Below, piece by piece: positions 14,699 to 22,132 of a DNA stretch of 39,715 nucleotides. The notes below the pieces were generated by a model, which worked only from the letters and a program-made list of their open reading frames with translations, ran no database searches and was not told the origin of the DNA. This DNA is from an uncultured Oscillospiraceae bacterium. Its GTDB lineage: Bacteria; Bacillota; Clostridia; Oscillospirales; Oscillospiraceae. Within the stretch, counting starts at the first letter, position 1. The number at the start of each line of letters is the position of its first letter. The position numbers were made by a program, and so were the translations under genes. Location: positions 1 through 39,715 of the forward strand of contig CATONV010000017.1 of NCBI GenBank assembly GCA_951801655.1. The letters run 5' to 3'.

Positions 14699-14925
14699 GG
14701 GAAAATTGACACTTTTTATAAAAAAATTTGGGCGGCAGCCGTGAAAGAAGATTTACATAACGATAAAACATAAACGCGGGCCAAAAAAGTTTTACACATT
14801 TTCCACAGGTTTGTCCACAATACCGTGGAAGAACCCCCGCTATTTCAGGAACAAAGCGAGGAGAATGCGCCAAAATGAAAGAAGACTTTCTTGCGATAAA
14901 GTATATTTGGATAACATAATGCGGT
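14699..14925. other. AT-rich gene-free stretch with two DnaA-box-like sites
   Basis: No convincing gene lies in this stretch between the infC promoter and the 14926 gene. It contains A/T runs and, at 14799-14807 and 14811-14819, TTTTCCACA and TTGTCCACA. Each differs by one base from the DnaA box TTATCCACA, in the same orientation and 12 bp apart. No dnaA, dnaN or other origin genes are nearby, so this is not called an origin. Confidence 0.35.
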
Positions 14926-15624
14926 TTATTTAACAACCAGCTCTCCGGATAGAACAGTCTCCCGGGTGAGGACCTCTCCCTCGGACAGCTCTATCTGAAG
15001 GGTGGTCCTCTCCCAAAGGTCGTCTTCCTGCGGACCTGTGTGGCGATAGCGGGAGAGGGAGAGAAAGCGGATGGGGCCTGCCGGGGCAAGAACTTCGCAG
15101 ACTTCCATCAGCTGTTCCGCCATCTCCTCCTTGCAGGCGGCCTGTGTCAAAACAGGGGCGTCCGCGTCTTCATAGACATAGACGAAAACGGAGGCAGAGG
15201 CCTGTTCCGGGGCAGCCGCGGACCAGGATATATACCAGTGTGTCTCAAACTTTCCGGGTTGCCGCAGACCGTTGATTCGGAGAGACTTTTCAATCTCCAG
15301 TTCCTCCCACAGCGCCTCCTCCCGCACCTTGTCCCAGATCATCCCATCGGCGCAGCCCAGGGAATAGGACTGGCCGCCCTTGGTAAAGGAGAGCCAGTAG
15401 TAGCCATCCTCCAGATTGTACACGGCCCAGCTGCCCTCGGGTGTCCAGTCTGGGTGGACCTGGGCGGCGTAGGAGGTCATTCTCCGGGCGGCGAGCAGAT
15501 TACCGATCACCGGCGGAAAACCGAAGCGCAGGACAGTGTAAAGACAAACGGGGATTACCAGAAATATAAGGAAGAATGCGGCAACGATCAACCTGGGAAG
15601 ATACCGTTTCACCTTTTCTTTCAT
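14926..15624 (-). CDS. Membrane-anchored hypothetical protein
   Basis: This 232-residue protein has a short basic N-terminus (MKEKVKRYLPR) followed by one membrane helix (LIVAAFFLIFLVIPVCLYTVL). The extracytoplasmic domain is rich in aromatic strands (WAVYNLEDGYYWLSF, THWYISWSA, SASVFVYVYED). The ATG at 15624 follows AGGAGG by 5 nt. The family is not recognised with certainty; the layout resembles YfjL-like anchored proteins. It lies downstream of tsaD on the same strand, separated by a pair of palindromic repeats. Confidence 0.78.
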   Translation of the reverse strand: MKEKVKRYLPRLIVAAFFLIFLVIPVCLYTVLRFGFPPVIGNLLAARRMTSYAAQVHPDWTPEGSWAVYNLEDGYYWLSFTKGGQSYSLGCADGMIWDKVREEALWEELEIEKSLRINGLRQPGKFETHWYISWSAAAPEQASASVFVYVYEDADAPVLTQAACKEEMAEQLMEVCEVLAPAGPIRFLSLSRYRHTGPQEDDLWERTTLQIELSEGEVLTRETVLSGELVVK

Positions 15625-15640
15625 GATATCCTCCTGTTTC

Positions 15641-15759
15641 TGTAGGGGCGGGTATTACCCGCCCGTCCTCGTAGGATATAATACCGGAATCGCGCGGGTG
15701 GATGATATCTGCCCCGGCGGGTGTCACCGTGCGGCGGGCGGCCTGTGGCCGCCCCTGCA
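15641..15759. repeat. Pair of palindromic repeats in opposite orientation
   Basis: The left copy starts TGTAGGGGCGGG; GGGCGGGT (15646-15653) pairs with ACCCGCCC (15657-15664). The right copy is inverted: GGGCGGCC (15736-15743) pairs with GGCCGCCC (15747-15754) and ends CCTGCA. The pair brackets about 65 bp and looks like a small composite element between tsaD and the next gene. Confidence 0.75.
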
Positions 15760-15763
15760 ATCA

Positions 15764-16774
15764 TTATCCCAACGCAATGTCTCGTGTGGCGTAAGCATTT
15801 AAGTCCCAGCCGGCGGTGTGTCCCGCCTGGAACTCGTAAAAGCCTTGGCAGCCGATCATGGCGGCGTTGTCGCCGCAGTATTTCAGTTCCGGGAGGAAGA
15901 GACTGTCTCCACTCCGGGCGCAGGCGGCCTGAAGGTCGGCGCGGATGCGGCTGTTGGCGGCTACCCCGCCCGCCACGGCAATTTTCCCATAGCCCTTCTC
16001 CCGGGCGGCCAGCATCACCCGGGGGACCAGGGAATCACTCACCGCCTTCCCGAAGCTGGCGGCAAAGGCGGGTAGATCCAGGACCTCGCCCTTCTGCTGG
16101 CTGTTGTGAATCAGGTTGAGGCTGGCCGTTTTTAGCCCGGAGAAGGACATGTCCAGCTCCGCCCCGGACACGTGGGCCACGGGCAGGGGATACCGCCCGT
16201 CGTCTCCCCCCTGCGCCAGCCGGTCCATGGGCCCGCCCCCGGGGTAACCGATGCCCAGCACCCGGGCGACCTTGTCAAAGCACTCCCCGGCGGCGTCGTC
16301 CCGGGTCCCCCCCAGGACGGACAGCTCGGTGTAGGACCGCACGTCCACAATGGCGGTAGTCCCTCCGGAGACGCACAGGCAGACAAAGGGGGGCGTCAAA
16401 TCCGGGTGGGTGATGTAGTTGGCGGCGATGTGGCCCCGGACGTGGTGGACGGGAATGAGGGGCAGATCCAGGGCCAGGGCCGCCCCTTTGGCGAAGTTGA
16501 CCCCCACCAGCACCGCCCCGATGAGGCCCGGGGCGTAGGTGACGGCGATGGCGTCCAGATCGGTTTTGGACAGGCCGGCGTCTGAGACGGCCCTGTCCGC
16601 CAGACCGGAGACGGCCTCCACATGCTTTCGGGAGGCGATCTCAGGCACCACGCCGCCGTAAATGGTGTGCATTTCAATCTGAGAGGACACACAGGAGGAC
16701 AGTACCGTCCGGCCGTCCCTGACCACGGCGGCGGCGGTGTCGTCGCAGGAGGATTCAATAGCTAAGATGTTCAT
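15764..16774 (-). CDS. tsaD: tRNA threonylcarbamoyltransferase TsaD
   Basis: TsaD transfers the threonylcarbamoyl group to A37 of ANN-decoding tRNAs. The 336-residue protein has the full ASKHA-type signature: MNILAIESSCDDTAAAV, GGVVPEIASRKHVE, the metal-binding HHVRGHIAANY, SGGTTAIVDV, GGTRDDAAGECFDKVAR, GYPGGGPMDRLA, SGLKTA and VAGGVAANSRIR. ATG 16774 gives the standard N-terminus, and a GTG two codons upstream is possible. The ribosome binding site is weak. It follows rimI, the usual neighbour, but tsaB and tsaE are not present here. Confidence 0.96.
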   Translation of the reverse strand: MNILAIESSCDDTAAAVVRDGRTVLSSCVSSQIEMHTIYGGVVPEIASRKHVEAVSGLADRAVSDAGLSKTDLDAIAVTYAPGLIGAVLVGVNFAKGAALALDLPLIPVHHVRGHIAANYITHPDLTPPFVCLCVSGGTTAIVDVRSYTELSVLGGTRDDAAGECFDKVARVLGIGYPGGGPMDRLAQGGDDGRYPLPVAHVSGAELDMSFSGLKTASLNLIHNSQQKGEVLDLPAFAASFGKAVSDSLVPRVMLAAREKGYGKIAVAGGVAANSRIRADLQAACARSGDSLFLPELKYCGDNAAMIGCQGFYEFQAGHTAGWDLNAYATRDIALG

Positions 16775-16852
16775 AAACACACCGCTTTCAAGAGAATATT
16801 GCAGGGCGGAACAACCTTGGCCTGCCGCTTTTCAGACCAACATACGTGGTAA

Positions 16853-16878
16853 CGGCGCACCGGGTCGTCGCGCCCTAC
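16853..16878 (-). repeat. Palindromic repeat, inverted copy, supplying the rimI stop codon
   Basis: On the minus strand this reads GTAGGGCGCGACGACC and ends in GTGCGCC; GGCGC and GCGCC pair. The TAG of GTAGGG is the rimI stop. A degenerate forward copy (GCAGG..CCTGC) lies at 16801-16827. Confidence 0.55.
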
Positions 16879-17330
16879 GGGTTTTCTGGAAATTCTCGGG
16901 TCATGATGACGGCGTCCTCCCGGGGGTGCTGGTAGTAGCCGGGCCGCAGTCCGGCCCACTGGAAGCCGAATTTTTCATACAGGGCGATGGCAGCCGTGTT
17001 GGACTTGCGTACCTCCAGGGTGAGAAAGGCCAGGTTCACCTCTCCGAAGCGGCAGAACACCTCCAGCAGGGCGGAGGCCACCCCGTGGCGCCTGGCGTCA
17101 GGGACCACGGCGATGTTGTCGATGTAGCCTTCGTCCAGCACAGCGTGGAGGCCGGCGTAGCCCAGGATGTTGCCTTCCTCCCCGTCCTCCGCCACGATGA
17201 AGCTGGCCTGGGGGTCGAAGAGGGCGTCCTCCAGCAGATTTTCGCTCCAGGGGTCGGTAAAGCATTCCTTCTCCAGAGAGGCGATCTGGGGGATGTGGCT
17301 GCGGTCCATGGGGACGATTTCGTAGTACAT
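16875..17330 (-). CDS. rimI: Ribosomal protein alanine N-acetyltransferase RimI
   Basis: This 151-residue GNAT enzyme starts MYYEIVPMDRSHIPQIASLE. It has the RimI blocks CFTDPWSENLL, YIDNIAVVPDARRHGVASALL (acetyl-CoA loop RRHGVA) and LTLEVRKSNTAAIALYEKFGF. RimI acetylates the N-terminal Ala of ribosomal protein S18. The ATG at 17330 lies 8 nt after AAGGAG. An in-frame GTG three codons earlier is inside the spacer. The stop codon is part of a palindromic repeat. It is transcribed with tsaD. Confidence 0.93.
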   Translation of the reverse strand: MYYEIVPMDRSHIPQIASLEKECFTDPWSENLLEDALFDPQASFIVAEDGEEGNILGYAGLHAVLDEGYIDNIAVVPDARRHGVASALLEVFCRFGEVNLAFLTLEVRKSNTAAIALYEKFGFQWAGLRPGYYQHPREDAVIMTREFPENP

Positions 17331-17354
17331 TAGGAACACTCCTTCTCAAGGTGT

Positions 17355-17421
17355 GCAGGGGCCGACGACCTCGGCGGCCCGTCTTTATGTCACGGGGCGC
17401 GCCGGGTCGACGCGCCCTACA
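17355..17421. repeat. Pair of palindromic repeats between CPBP gene and rimI
   Basis: The forward copy runs from GCAGGGGCCG (17355) to CGGCCC (17380). The inverted copy pairs GGGCGCG (17395-17401) with CGCGCCC (17411-17417) and ends CTACA. On the minus strand its TAG (17417-17419) is the stop of the CPBP gene. Confidence 0.75.
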
Positions 17422-18091
17422 GGATACCGAAGAGAATAAATCCCACCGTATTGGTGCCCAGGTTGGCCCCCATGTGGACCAGCCAGGAGGGGAACAGGCT
17501 GCCCTCCCGGTCCAGCCAGTCGAAGAGAAGTCCGGCTGCGGTGAGTCCGGCCACCATCAGGAGGAGCAGCGCAGGGGAACCCCAATTGCTGGTGATGGAC
17601 ACATGGTACAGGGCGAAGGCCGGGGCGGAGAAGCTATAGGCCAGCTTCGTGTACCCGGCCCGGTACAGGGTAAGGAAGGCGAATCCCCGGAAGAAAAACT
17701 CCTCCAGCAGGGAGTTGCAGAAGGTGATATAGGCGGCGGCCAGGGGGAAGGTCTCCCGGGTGATGCCCTCCTTGGCGGCCAGGCTGGCCGGGATGGCGGA
17801 CAGGTCCAGCCAGGGGGACAGCAGCAGGTAGCCGCCCAGCAGGAACACCAGCACACTCAGGGCCAGGGGAGCGGCCAGCCTCACGGCCCCGGCCTTTCGG
17901 AGGACATGGAAGGGCCCCCTGTCCCCGGACAGGAGCGTGTACAGCCCGGCGCAGCCCAGAAAGACAGCGAGCTTCAGGGCGGACTTTACCGGGTAGGCGG
18001 GCCGCAGGACCCCCTCCACCCAGGCCATAGTCAGGACGCCCGCCGTTACCAGCAGGAGAGTGAGACGGACCTGTTTCTTTGCCCCGGACAT
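17417..18091 (-). CDS. CPBP-family intramembrane metalloprotease
   Basis: This 224-residue membrane protein has six to seven hydrophobic segments. The CPBP (Abi/CAAX-like) motifs are complete: E130-E131-xxx-R135 in LLEEFFFRGF, H163 in FALYHVS, and H206/N210 in LVHMGANLG. Family members process prenylated or small peptides or protect against bacteriocins. The substrate here is unknown. The ATG overlaps the upstream stop (TAATG), showing coupling with the amidase-like gene. Its C-terminus ends at the repeat-encoded TAG, so the native tail may have been altered. Confidence 0.88.
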   Translation of the reverse strand: MSGAKKQVRLTLLLVTAGVLTMAWVEGVLRPAYPVKSALKLAVFLGCAGLYTLLSGDRGPFHVLRKAGAVRLAAPLALSVLVFLLGGYLLLSPWLDLSAIPASLAAKEGITRETFPLAAAYITFCNSLLEEFFFRGFAFLTLYRAGYTKLAYSFSAPAFALYHVSITSNWGSPALLLLMVAGLTAAGLLFDWLDREGSLFPSWLVHMGANLGTNTVGFILFGIL

Positions 18092-18723
18092 TAGGCCGCC
18101 CCCGTCAGCACCCGCAGGGCCAGTCGGCCGAAGTGGCGGGCGGTGGTGTAGACGGCGTACCGGGTGGTGGTCTGTGCCGGGTAGGCGTCCTCACCCCAGT
18201 CCTGGGCGGAGGCGGGGGCGGGGCCCTCGTAGATCACATAGGGGACCAGGCGGCGCTCCAGCGCCCGGACGGTTGGGCTGTCGTTCTCAATTACCCCGGC
18301 CAGGCCGTATTGGGACAGAATGCCCTGGACGAAGGTGACGCAGGTGTAGGCCTTGGAGATGGCGGGCCGCAGGTGGACCAGGGAGGCCAGGGCGGCGGGA
18401 GTATTATAGATGTATTCCTCCCTCTCGTTCCAGAGCCGTTCCAGATCGTTGTGGAGATACGTCAGCTCCTGTTCCGGCACCTCCACACGGCATATTTTCA
18501 CCTTGGCTGTCCCGGCGAAGGACTGATACCGCAGGATGGACTCCACCACAAAGCCGCCGTAAAGGGGGATAGTCCGGTGGAGGCGGGCGAAGGAGTACAT
18601 CTTGCGGATGTCCCGGCTGAGAGAGAGGGACACGTGGTTGTATCGGTTCCGGGTGGCTCCCCGAATCAGCCGCCCCATCCCGGTAGGGGTGGCGGAAAAG
18701 ACTATATAGATTGCGTTATCCAC
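18091..18723 (-). CDS. Papain-like (permuted NlpC/P60) amidase-like protein
   Basis: This 210-residue protein has the pattern of permuted papain-fold YiiX-like proteins. The probable catalytic His is in RYNHVSLSLS near residue 30, and a Cys is in KAYTCVTFVQGIL about 100 residues later. The start is GTG 18723: GAGGTG lies 6 nt upstream. A longer frame to 18798 runs into the preceding gene and lacks a site. There is no signal peptide, so a cytosolic or membrane-associated hydrolase or acyltransferase is likely. It overlaps the upstream membrane-protein gene by 8 nt. Substrate unknown. Confidence 0.75.
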   Translation of the reverse strand: MDNAIYIVFSATPTGMGRLIRGATRNRYNHVSLSLSRDIRKMYSFARLHRTIPLYGGFVVESILRYQSFAGTAKVKICRVEVPEQELTYLHNDLERLWNEREEYIYNTPAALASLVHLRPAISKAYTCVTFVQGILSQYGLAGVIENDSPTVRALERRLVPYVIYEGPAPASAQDWGEDAYPAQTTTRYAVYTTARHFGRLALRVLTGAA

Positions 18724-19138
18724 GGATGTCACCTCGCTTATAGAGTTGGTGGAAACCGTATACCGCCCAGGCCAGTACGCAACCAACCGCCGGAGCAATG
18801 GACAGGATCATCAGAAGGGCCCATCCCAAGGCATCATAGCCGGTGGCGGTGAAAAAGCCGTAGGCAAACAACAGCACCGCGCCCACAATCACCAGCGCAG
18901 GGATTGCGGCCAACCGGCGCCGCTTTCGGCGGCACAGCAGGAGCTGGAAGCAGAACACCGGGACGGCGTGAAAGCCCAGGGACATCCAAAAAAGAAAGCG
19001 GCGGGCAAACCAGATTTCAAAGTGACTTGGAGCGAGCTGGCCGAAGTCGTAGGTGATATAGGTATAGACGATAGCCGCATAAACGGGCAGAGACAACAGA
19101 AACACAGTCAGCAAAATTTTATCGGTACGGTTATTCAC
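18716..19138 (-). CDS. Four-helix membrane protein of unknown function
   Basis: This 140-residue protein has four predicted membrane helices (ILLTVFLLSLPVYAAIVYTY, WMSLGFHAVPVFCFQLLLC, AIPALVIVGAVLLFAYGFF and WALLMILSIAPAVGCVLAW) with a basic loop CRRKRRR after the second. The start is GTG 19138, 6 nt after AGGAGGT. It is the first gene of a transcript running through the amidase, CPBP protease, rimI and tsaD. The family is not recognised. Confidence 0.75.
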   Translation of the reverse strand: MNNRTDKILLTVFLLSLPVYAAIVYTYITYDFGQLAPSHFEIWFARRFLFWMSLGFHAVPVFCFQLLLCRRKRRRLAAIPALVIVGAVLLFAYGFFTATGYDALGWALLMILSIAPAVGCVLAWAVYGFHQLYKRGDIRG

Positions 19139-19155
19139 GGGACGACCTCCTATCC

Positions 19156-19187
19156 TGTAGGGGCCGCCGCCCTCGGCGGCCCGTTTT
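19156..19187 (+). repeat. Palindromic repeat, single forward copy
   Basis: TGTAGGGGCC opens the unit. GGGCCGCCG (19161-19169) pairs perfectly with CGGCGGCCC (19174-19182) and is followed by GTTTTC. It lies in the predicted leader of the minus-strand operon. Confidence 0.75.
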
Positions 19188-19199
19188 CAGGTCATCCTC

Positions 19200-19228
19200 A
19201 GTGTATCAGAGAGAATTCCTCCCCACAA
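19200..19228 (-). promoter_or_regulatory. Probable promoter of the minus-strand tsaD-rimI operon
   Basis: On the minus strand TTGTGG (19223-19228) and TACACT (19200-19205) are 17 bp apart, between polA and the first gene at 19138. Confidence 0.5.
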
Positions 19229-19267
19229 TCAAATCGGGATAGTCGGTCGTTTTTAGCGGATAATCGG

Positions 19268-21964
19268 TCAGTGCGCCTCCGCCCAGGTTTTCCCTGGGTT
19301 TGTCTCGGCTAGCAGGGGGACGCTCAAAGCGGCCACGCCCTCCATCTCCTCCTCCACCAGCTTGCAGATGGCCTCGGCCTCAGCCTCCGGGCACTCAACG
19401 ATGAGCTCGTCGTGGACCTGGAGGACCAGCTTCCCCTCGAAATGCTCCGCCTTCAGCCGGTCCCGGACCCTTATCATGGCCAGTTTGATGATGTCGGCGG
19501 CGGTGCCCTGGATGGGGGCGTTGAGGGCAACTCTCTCCCCGAAGGAGCGGGTATTGAAGTTGGAGGATTTGATCTCGGGAATCCACCGCCGCCGCCCCCA
19601 GAGGGTGGACACAAACCCGGCTTTCCTGGCCTGTTCCACCACCCCGTCCATATAGGCCCGCACCCCGGAATAGTGGGCAAAGTAGCGGTCCATATAGGCC
19701 TTGGCCTCCTGGACGGACACCCCGATGTCCTGAGACAGGGAGAAGGGGGAGATGCCGTAGACAATGCCGAAGTTCACCGCCTTGGCGCTCCGGCGCATCT
19801 GGGGCTGGACCTCCTCCACCGGCACGTTGAACACCTGGGAGGCGGTGATGGTGTGGATGTCCTCGCCGGACTGAAAGCCTTCGATCATGGCCTCATCCCC
19901 GGCCATGTGGGCCAGCAGCCGCAGCTCAATCTGGGAGTAGTCGGCGTCCACCAGCACGTTTCCCGCCGGAGCGGCGAACATTTTTCTCAGCTCCGCCCCC
20001 AGCTCGGTGCGGACGGGAATATTTTGCAGGTTGGGCTCGGTGGAGGAAAGCCGTCCGGTGGCGGTGACGGTGTTTTGGAAGGAGGTGTGAATGCGCCCGT
20101 CGGGGCCAATCACTTTGCCCAGACCGTCCACGTAGGTGGACTTCAGCTTGGTGAGCTGGCGGTACTCCAGGATGCTGTCGATAATGGGGTGCTCGCCCCG
20201 CAGCTTTTCCAGCACATCGGCGTTGGTGGAGTAGCCGGTTTTGGTCTTTTTCACCGGAGGAAGGCCCAGCTTGTCGAAGAGGATGCTCCCCAGCTGCTGG
20301 GTGGAGTTGATGTTAAAGGTGTCCTCTCCGGCCAGGGCGTAGATGGTCTTCTGCACTTCGTTGATCCGCCCGGACAGCATTTCTCCAAATTCCGCCAGCG
20401 CCCCCCGGTCAATGAGGAAGCCCTCGGTTTCCATCTCAGCCAGTACAGGACACAGGGGCAGGTCCACTTTTTCGTACAGCTCCCACATGCCCAGCTCCTT
20501 CAGCCGGGCGGTGAGAGTCTCCCGCAGGGCGTCGATGAGGAGGCAGTGGCGCATCATGGCCTCGGCGGGGGCGTTCAGGTCGGACAGGGGGCCGAAGGCC
20601 CCCTCCTCCAGGTAGACAGACGCCTTGGGGAACTGCCGGCTGTAGTAGGTGAGGCCCAGCTTGTCCAGCTGATAGCTGCCGTCGGTGGGGGCCAGGAGGT
20701 AGGCGGCCACCTCGGTGTCGAAGACGAAGCCGGCGGGGGTGATCCCCTCCTCCAGCAGGGCCCGGCACAGGTTTTTTACGCCGTGGGCCGCCTTTTTGAT
20801 GGCGGGGTCGGAGAAGAGACTCCGAATCATTTCATTGTAATTCTCCAGCTTGTCCGCCCGCAGCAGGCTGGCGTTCCAGGAAGCGTTGTTCAGGTGGCAC
20901 GCCACGCAAACCACGTCCAGAGAGGGCAGGGCAACGACGTGGACCACATCCTTGGTCCGCCACAGCTCCAGCAGACTCCGGGCGTGTTCCGGGGTGATGT
21001 CTGTCTCCAGGTAGCAGCCCCCCTCCAGCACGGCGGGGACGTTCGATTGGACCGCCTGCTCCCCCTGGGGGGCGGTGAGACCGTATTTGTCAATGAGCCT
21101 GGCAAACTCCAGGTTCAGAAACAGCTGGTACAGCTGGTTATTGTCCGGGGCTTGGCGCAGGTTGTCCTCCGGCTTAAAGTCGATGGGGGCGTCGGTACGG
21201 ATGGTGGCCAGGTCGTAGGACAGCAGGGCGTTCTCCCTGCCCTCCTCCAGCTTCTTGATCAGGCCGGGTTTGGCGGGGGTGTCGGGGGCGGAGCAGATGT
21301 CGGGCATGTGGTCGTAGAGGTGGGCCACGGTGCGGTAGAGCCGGATCAGGGACATGGCGATCTTCTCACCCACCCCCTTGACGCCGGGGTAGTTGTCGGA
21401 GGAGTCCCCCATGAGGGCCTTCAGGTCGATCATGCTCTTGGGCTCAAAGCCGTACTCCTCCCGGAAGGCTTCCGGAGTGACGTCTCGGGTGGTAGTCCGC
21501 CCCATGCGGGTGGACACCAGTTTAACGGTGGTGTGGTCCGTTACCAGCTGAAGGGCGTCCTTGTCCCCGGTGACGATGTCGGTCTCCCACCCGGATTCCT
21601 CGTCCAGCCGGGCGATGGTGCCCAGCAGGTCGTCGGCCTCCCAGCCGTCCAGCTCGTACATGGGCACGTTCATGGCGGCCAGCACCTGCTTCAAAAGGGG
21701 CATCTGGCTGGCCAGCTCCTCGGGCATCCCCTTGCGATTGGCCTTGTAGCCCTCGTAGGCCAGGTGCCGGAAGGTGGGGGCGGAGCGGTCAAAGGTGACG
21801 CACAGGGCGTCGGGGGAGACCTCGTCCAACAGCTTGTTCAAGATGTTAAGAAAGCCGAGAATGGCGTTGGTGGGCTGGCCCTCTCGGGTGGTCAGGTTCT
21901 GACTCACCCCGTAGAAGGCCCGGTTGACGATGGAATTGCCGTCAAGAACCATCAGTTTTTTCAT
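19268..21964 (-). CDS. polA: DNA polymerase I
   Basis: This is an 898-residue polymerase for Okazaki-fragment processing and repair. Residues 1-300 form the 5'-3' exonuclease (LMVLDGNSIVNRAFYG, WEADDLLGTIAR, TGDKDALQLV, GDSSDNYPGVKGVG). Residues about 310-500 hold the 3'-5' exonuclease-like region. Its first block (VVHVVALPSLDVVCV) lacks the DxE metal site, so proofreading is probably lost, as in many Firmicutes PolA. The polymerase domain has motif A DADYSQIELR (near 674), motif B RRSAKAVNFGIVYG and motif C VHDELIVE (near 850). The ATG at 21964 gives the standard N-terminus. A frame back to 22036 overlaps the promoter. Confidence 0.97.
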   Translation of the reverse strand: MKKLMVLDGNSIVNRAFYGVSQNLTTREGQPTNAILGFLNILNKLLDEVSPDALCVTFDRSAPTFRHLAYEGYKANRKGMPEELASQMPLLKQVLAAMNVPMYELDGWEADDLLGTIARLDEESGWETDIVTGDKDALQLVTDHTTVKLVSTRMGRTTTRDVTPEAFREEYGFEPKSMIDLKALMGDSSDNYPGVKGVGEKIAMSLIRLYRTVAHLYDHMPDICSAPDTPAKPGLIKKLEEGRENALLSYDLATIRTDAPIDFKPEDNLRQAPDNNQLYQLFLNLEFARLIDKYGLTAPQGEQAVQSNVPAVLEGGCYLETDITPEHARSLLELWRTKDVVHVVALPSLDVVCVACHLNNASWNASLLRADKLENYNEMIRSLFSDPAIKKAAHGVKNLCRALLEEGITPAGFVFDTEVAAYLLAPTDGSYQLDKLGLTYYSRQFPKASVYLEEGAFGPLSDLNAPAEAMMRHCLLIDALRETLTARLKELGMWELYEKVDLPLCPVLAEMETEGFLIDRGALAEFGEMLSGRINEVQKTIYALAGEDTFNINSTQQLGSILFDKLGLPPVKKTKTGYSTNADVLEKLRGEHPIIDSILEYRQLTKLKSTYVDGLGKVIGPDGRIHTSFQNTVTATGRLSSTEPNLQNIPVRTELGAELRKMFAAPAGNVLVDADYSQIELRLLAHMAGDEAMIEGFQSGEDIHTITASQVFNVPVEEVQPQMRRSAKAVNFGIVYGISPFSLSQDIGVSVQEAKAYMDRYFAHYSGVRAYMDGVVEQARKAGFVSTLWGRRRWIPEIKSSNFNTRSFGERVALNAPIQGTAADIIKLAMIRVRDRLKAEHFEGKLVLQVHDELIVECPEAEAEAICKLVEEEMEGVAALSVPLLAETNPGKTWAEAH

Positions 21965-22003
21965 AGCGGAAGTCTCCCTCAATTGATTCAGTCTTGATGG
22001 TAT

Positions 22004-22032
22004 AGTATACCAGCTTTTACCCCGTTGGGCAA
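22004..22032 (-). promoter_or_regulatory. SigA promoter of polA
   Basis: On the minus strand TTGCCC (22027-22032) and TATACT (22004-22009) lie 17 bp apart, 40 nt before the polA start. Confidence 0.65.
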
Positions 22033-22071
22033 GCAAAACAGCGGGAAGAAAAAGTCTGACAAAAACTTTTC

Positions 22072-22100
22072 TTTTCTTCTTTCAAACCTTGTGCTATACT
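22072..22100 (+). promoter_or_regulatory. Extended -10 promoter of the MBOAT gene
   Basis: TATACT (22095-22100) is preceded by TGC, an extended -10. The -35 (TTTTCT, 22072-22077) is weak but correctly spaced at 17 bp. It diverges from the polA promoter. Confidence 0.5.
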
Positions 22101-22132
22101 TGTCCATAATCCGTCAAGCTGTGGAGGCGCCT

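Noticed and set aside
14699-14925. Chromosomal replication origin
   Set aside because: Only two imperfect DnaA boxes are present and no dnaA, dnaN, rnpA or rpmH gene is nearby.
19412-21997. Long plus-strand open frame across polA
   Set aside because: It mirrors the polA coding strand, has a Gly/Val/His-rich composition with no domain pattern, and the minus-strand PolA has complete catalytic motifs.
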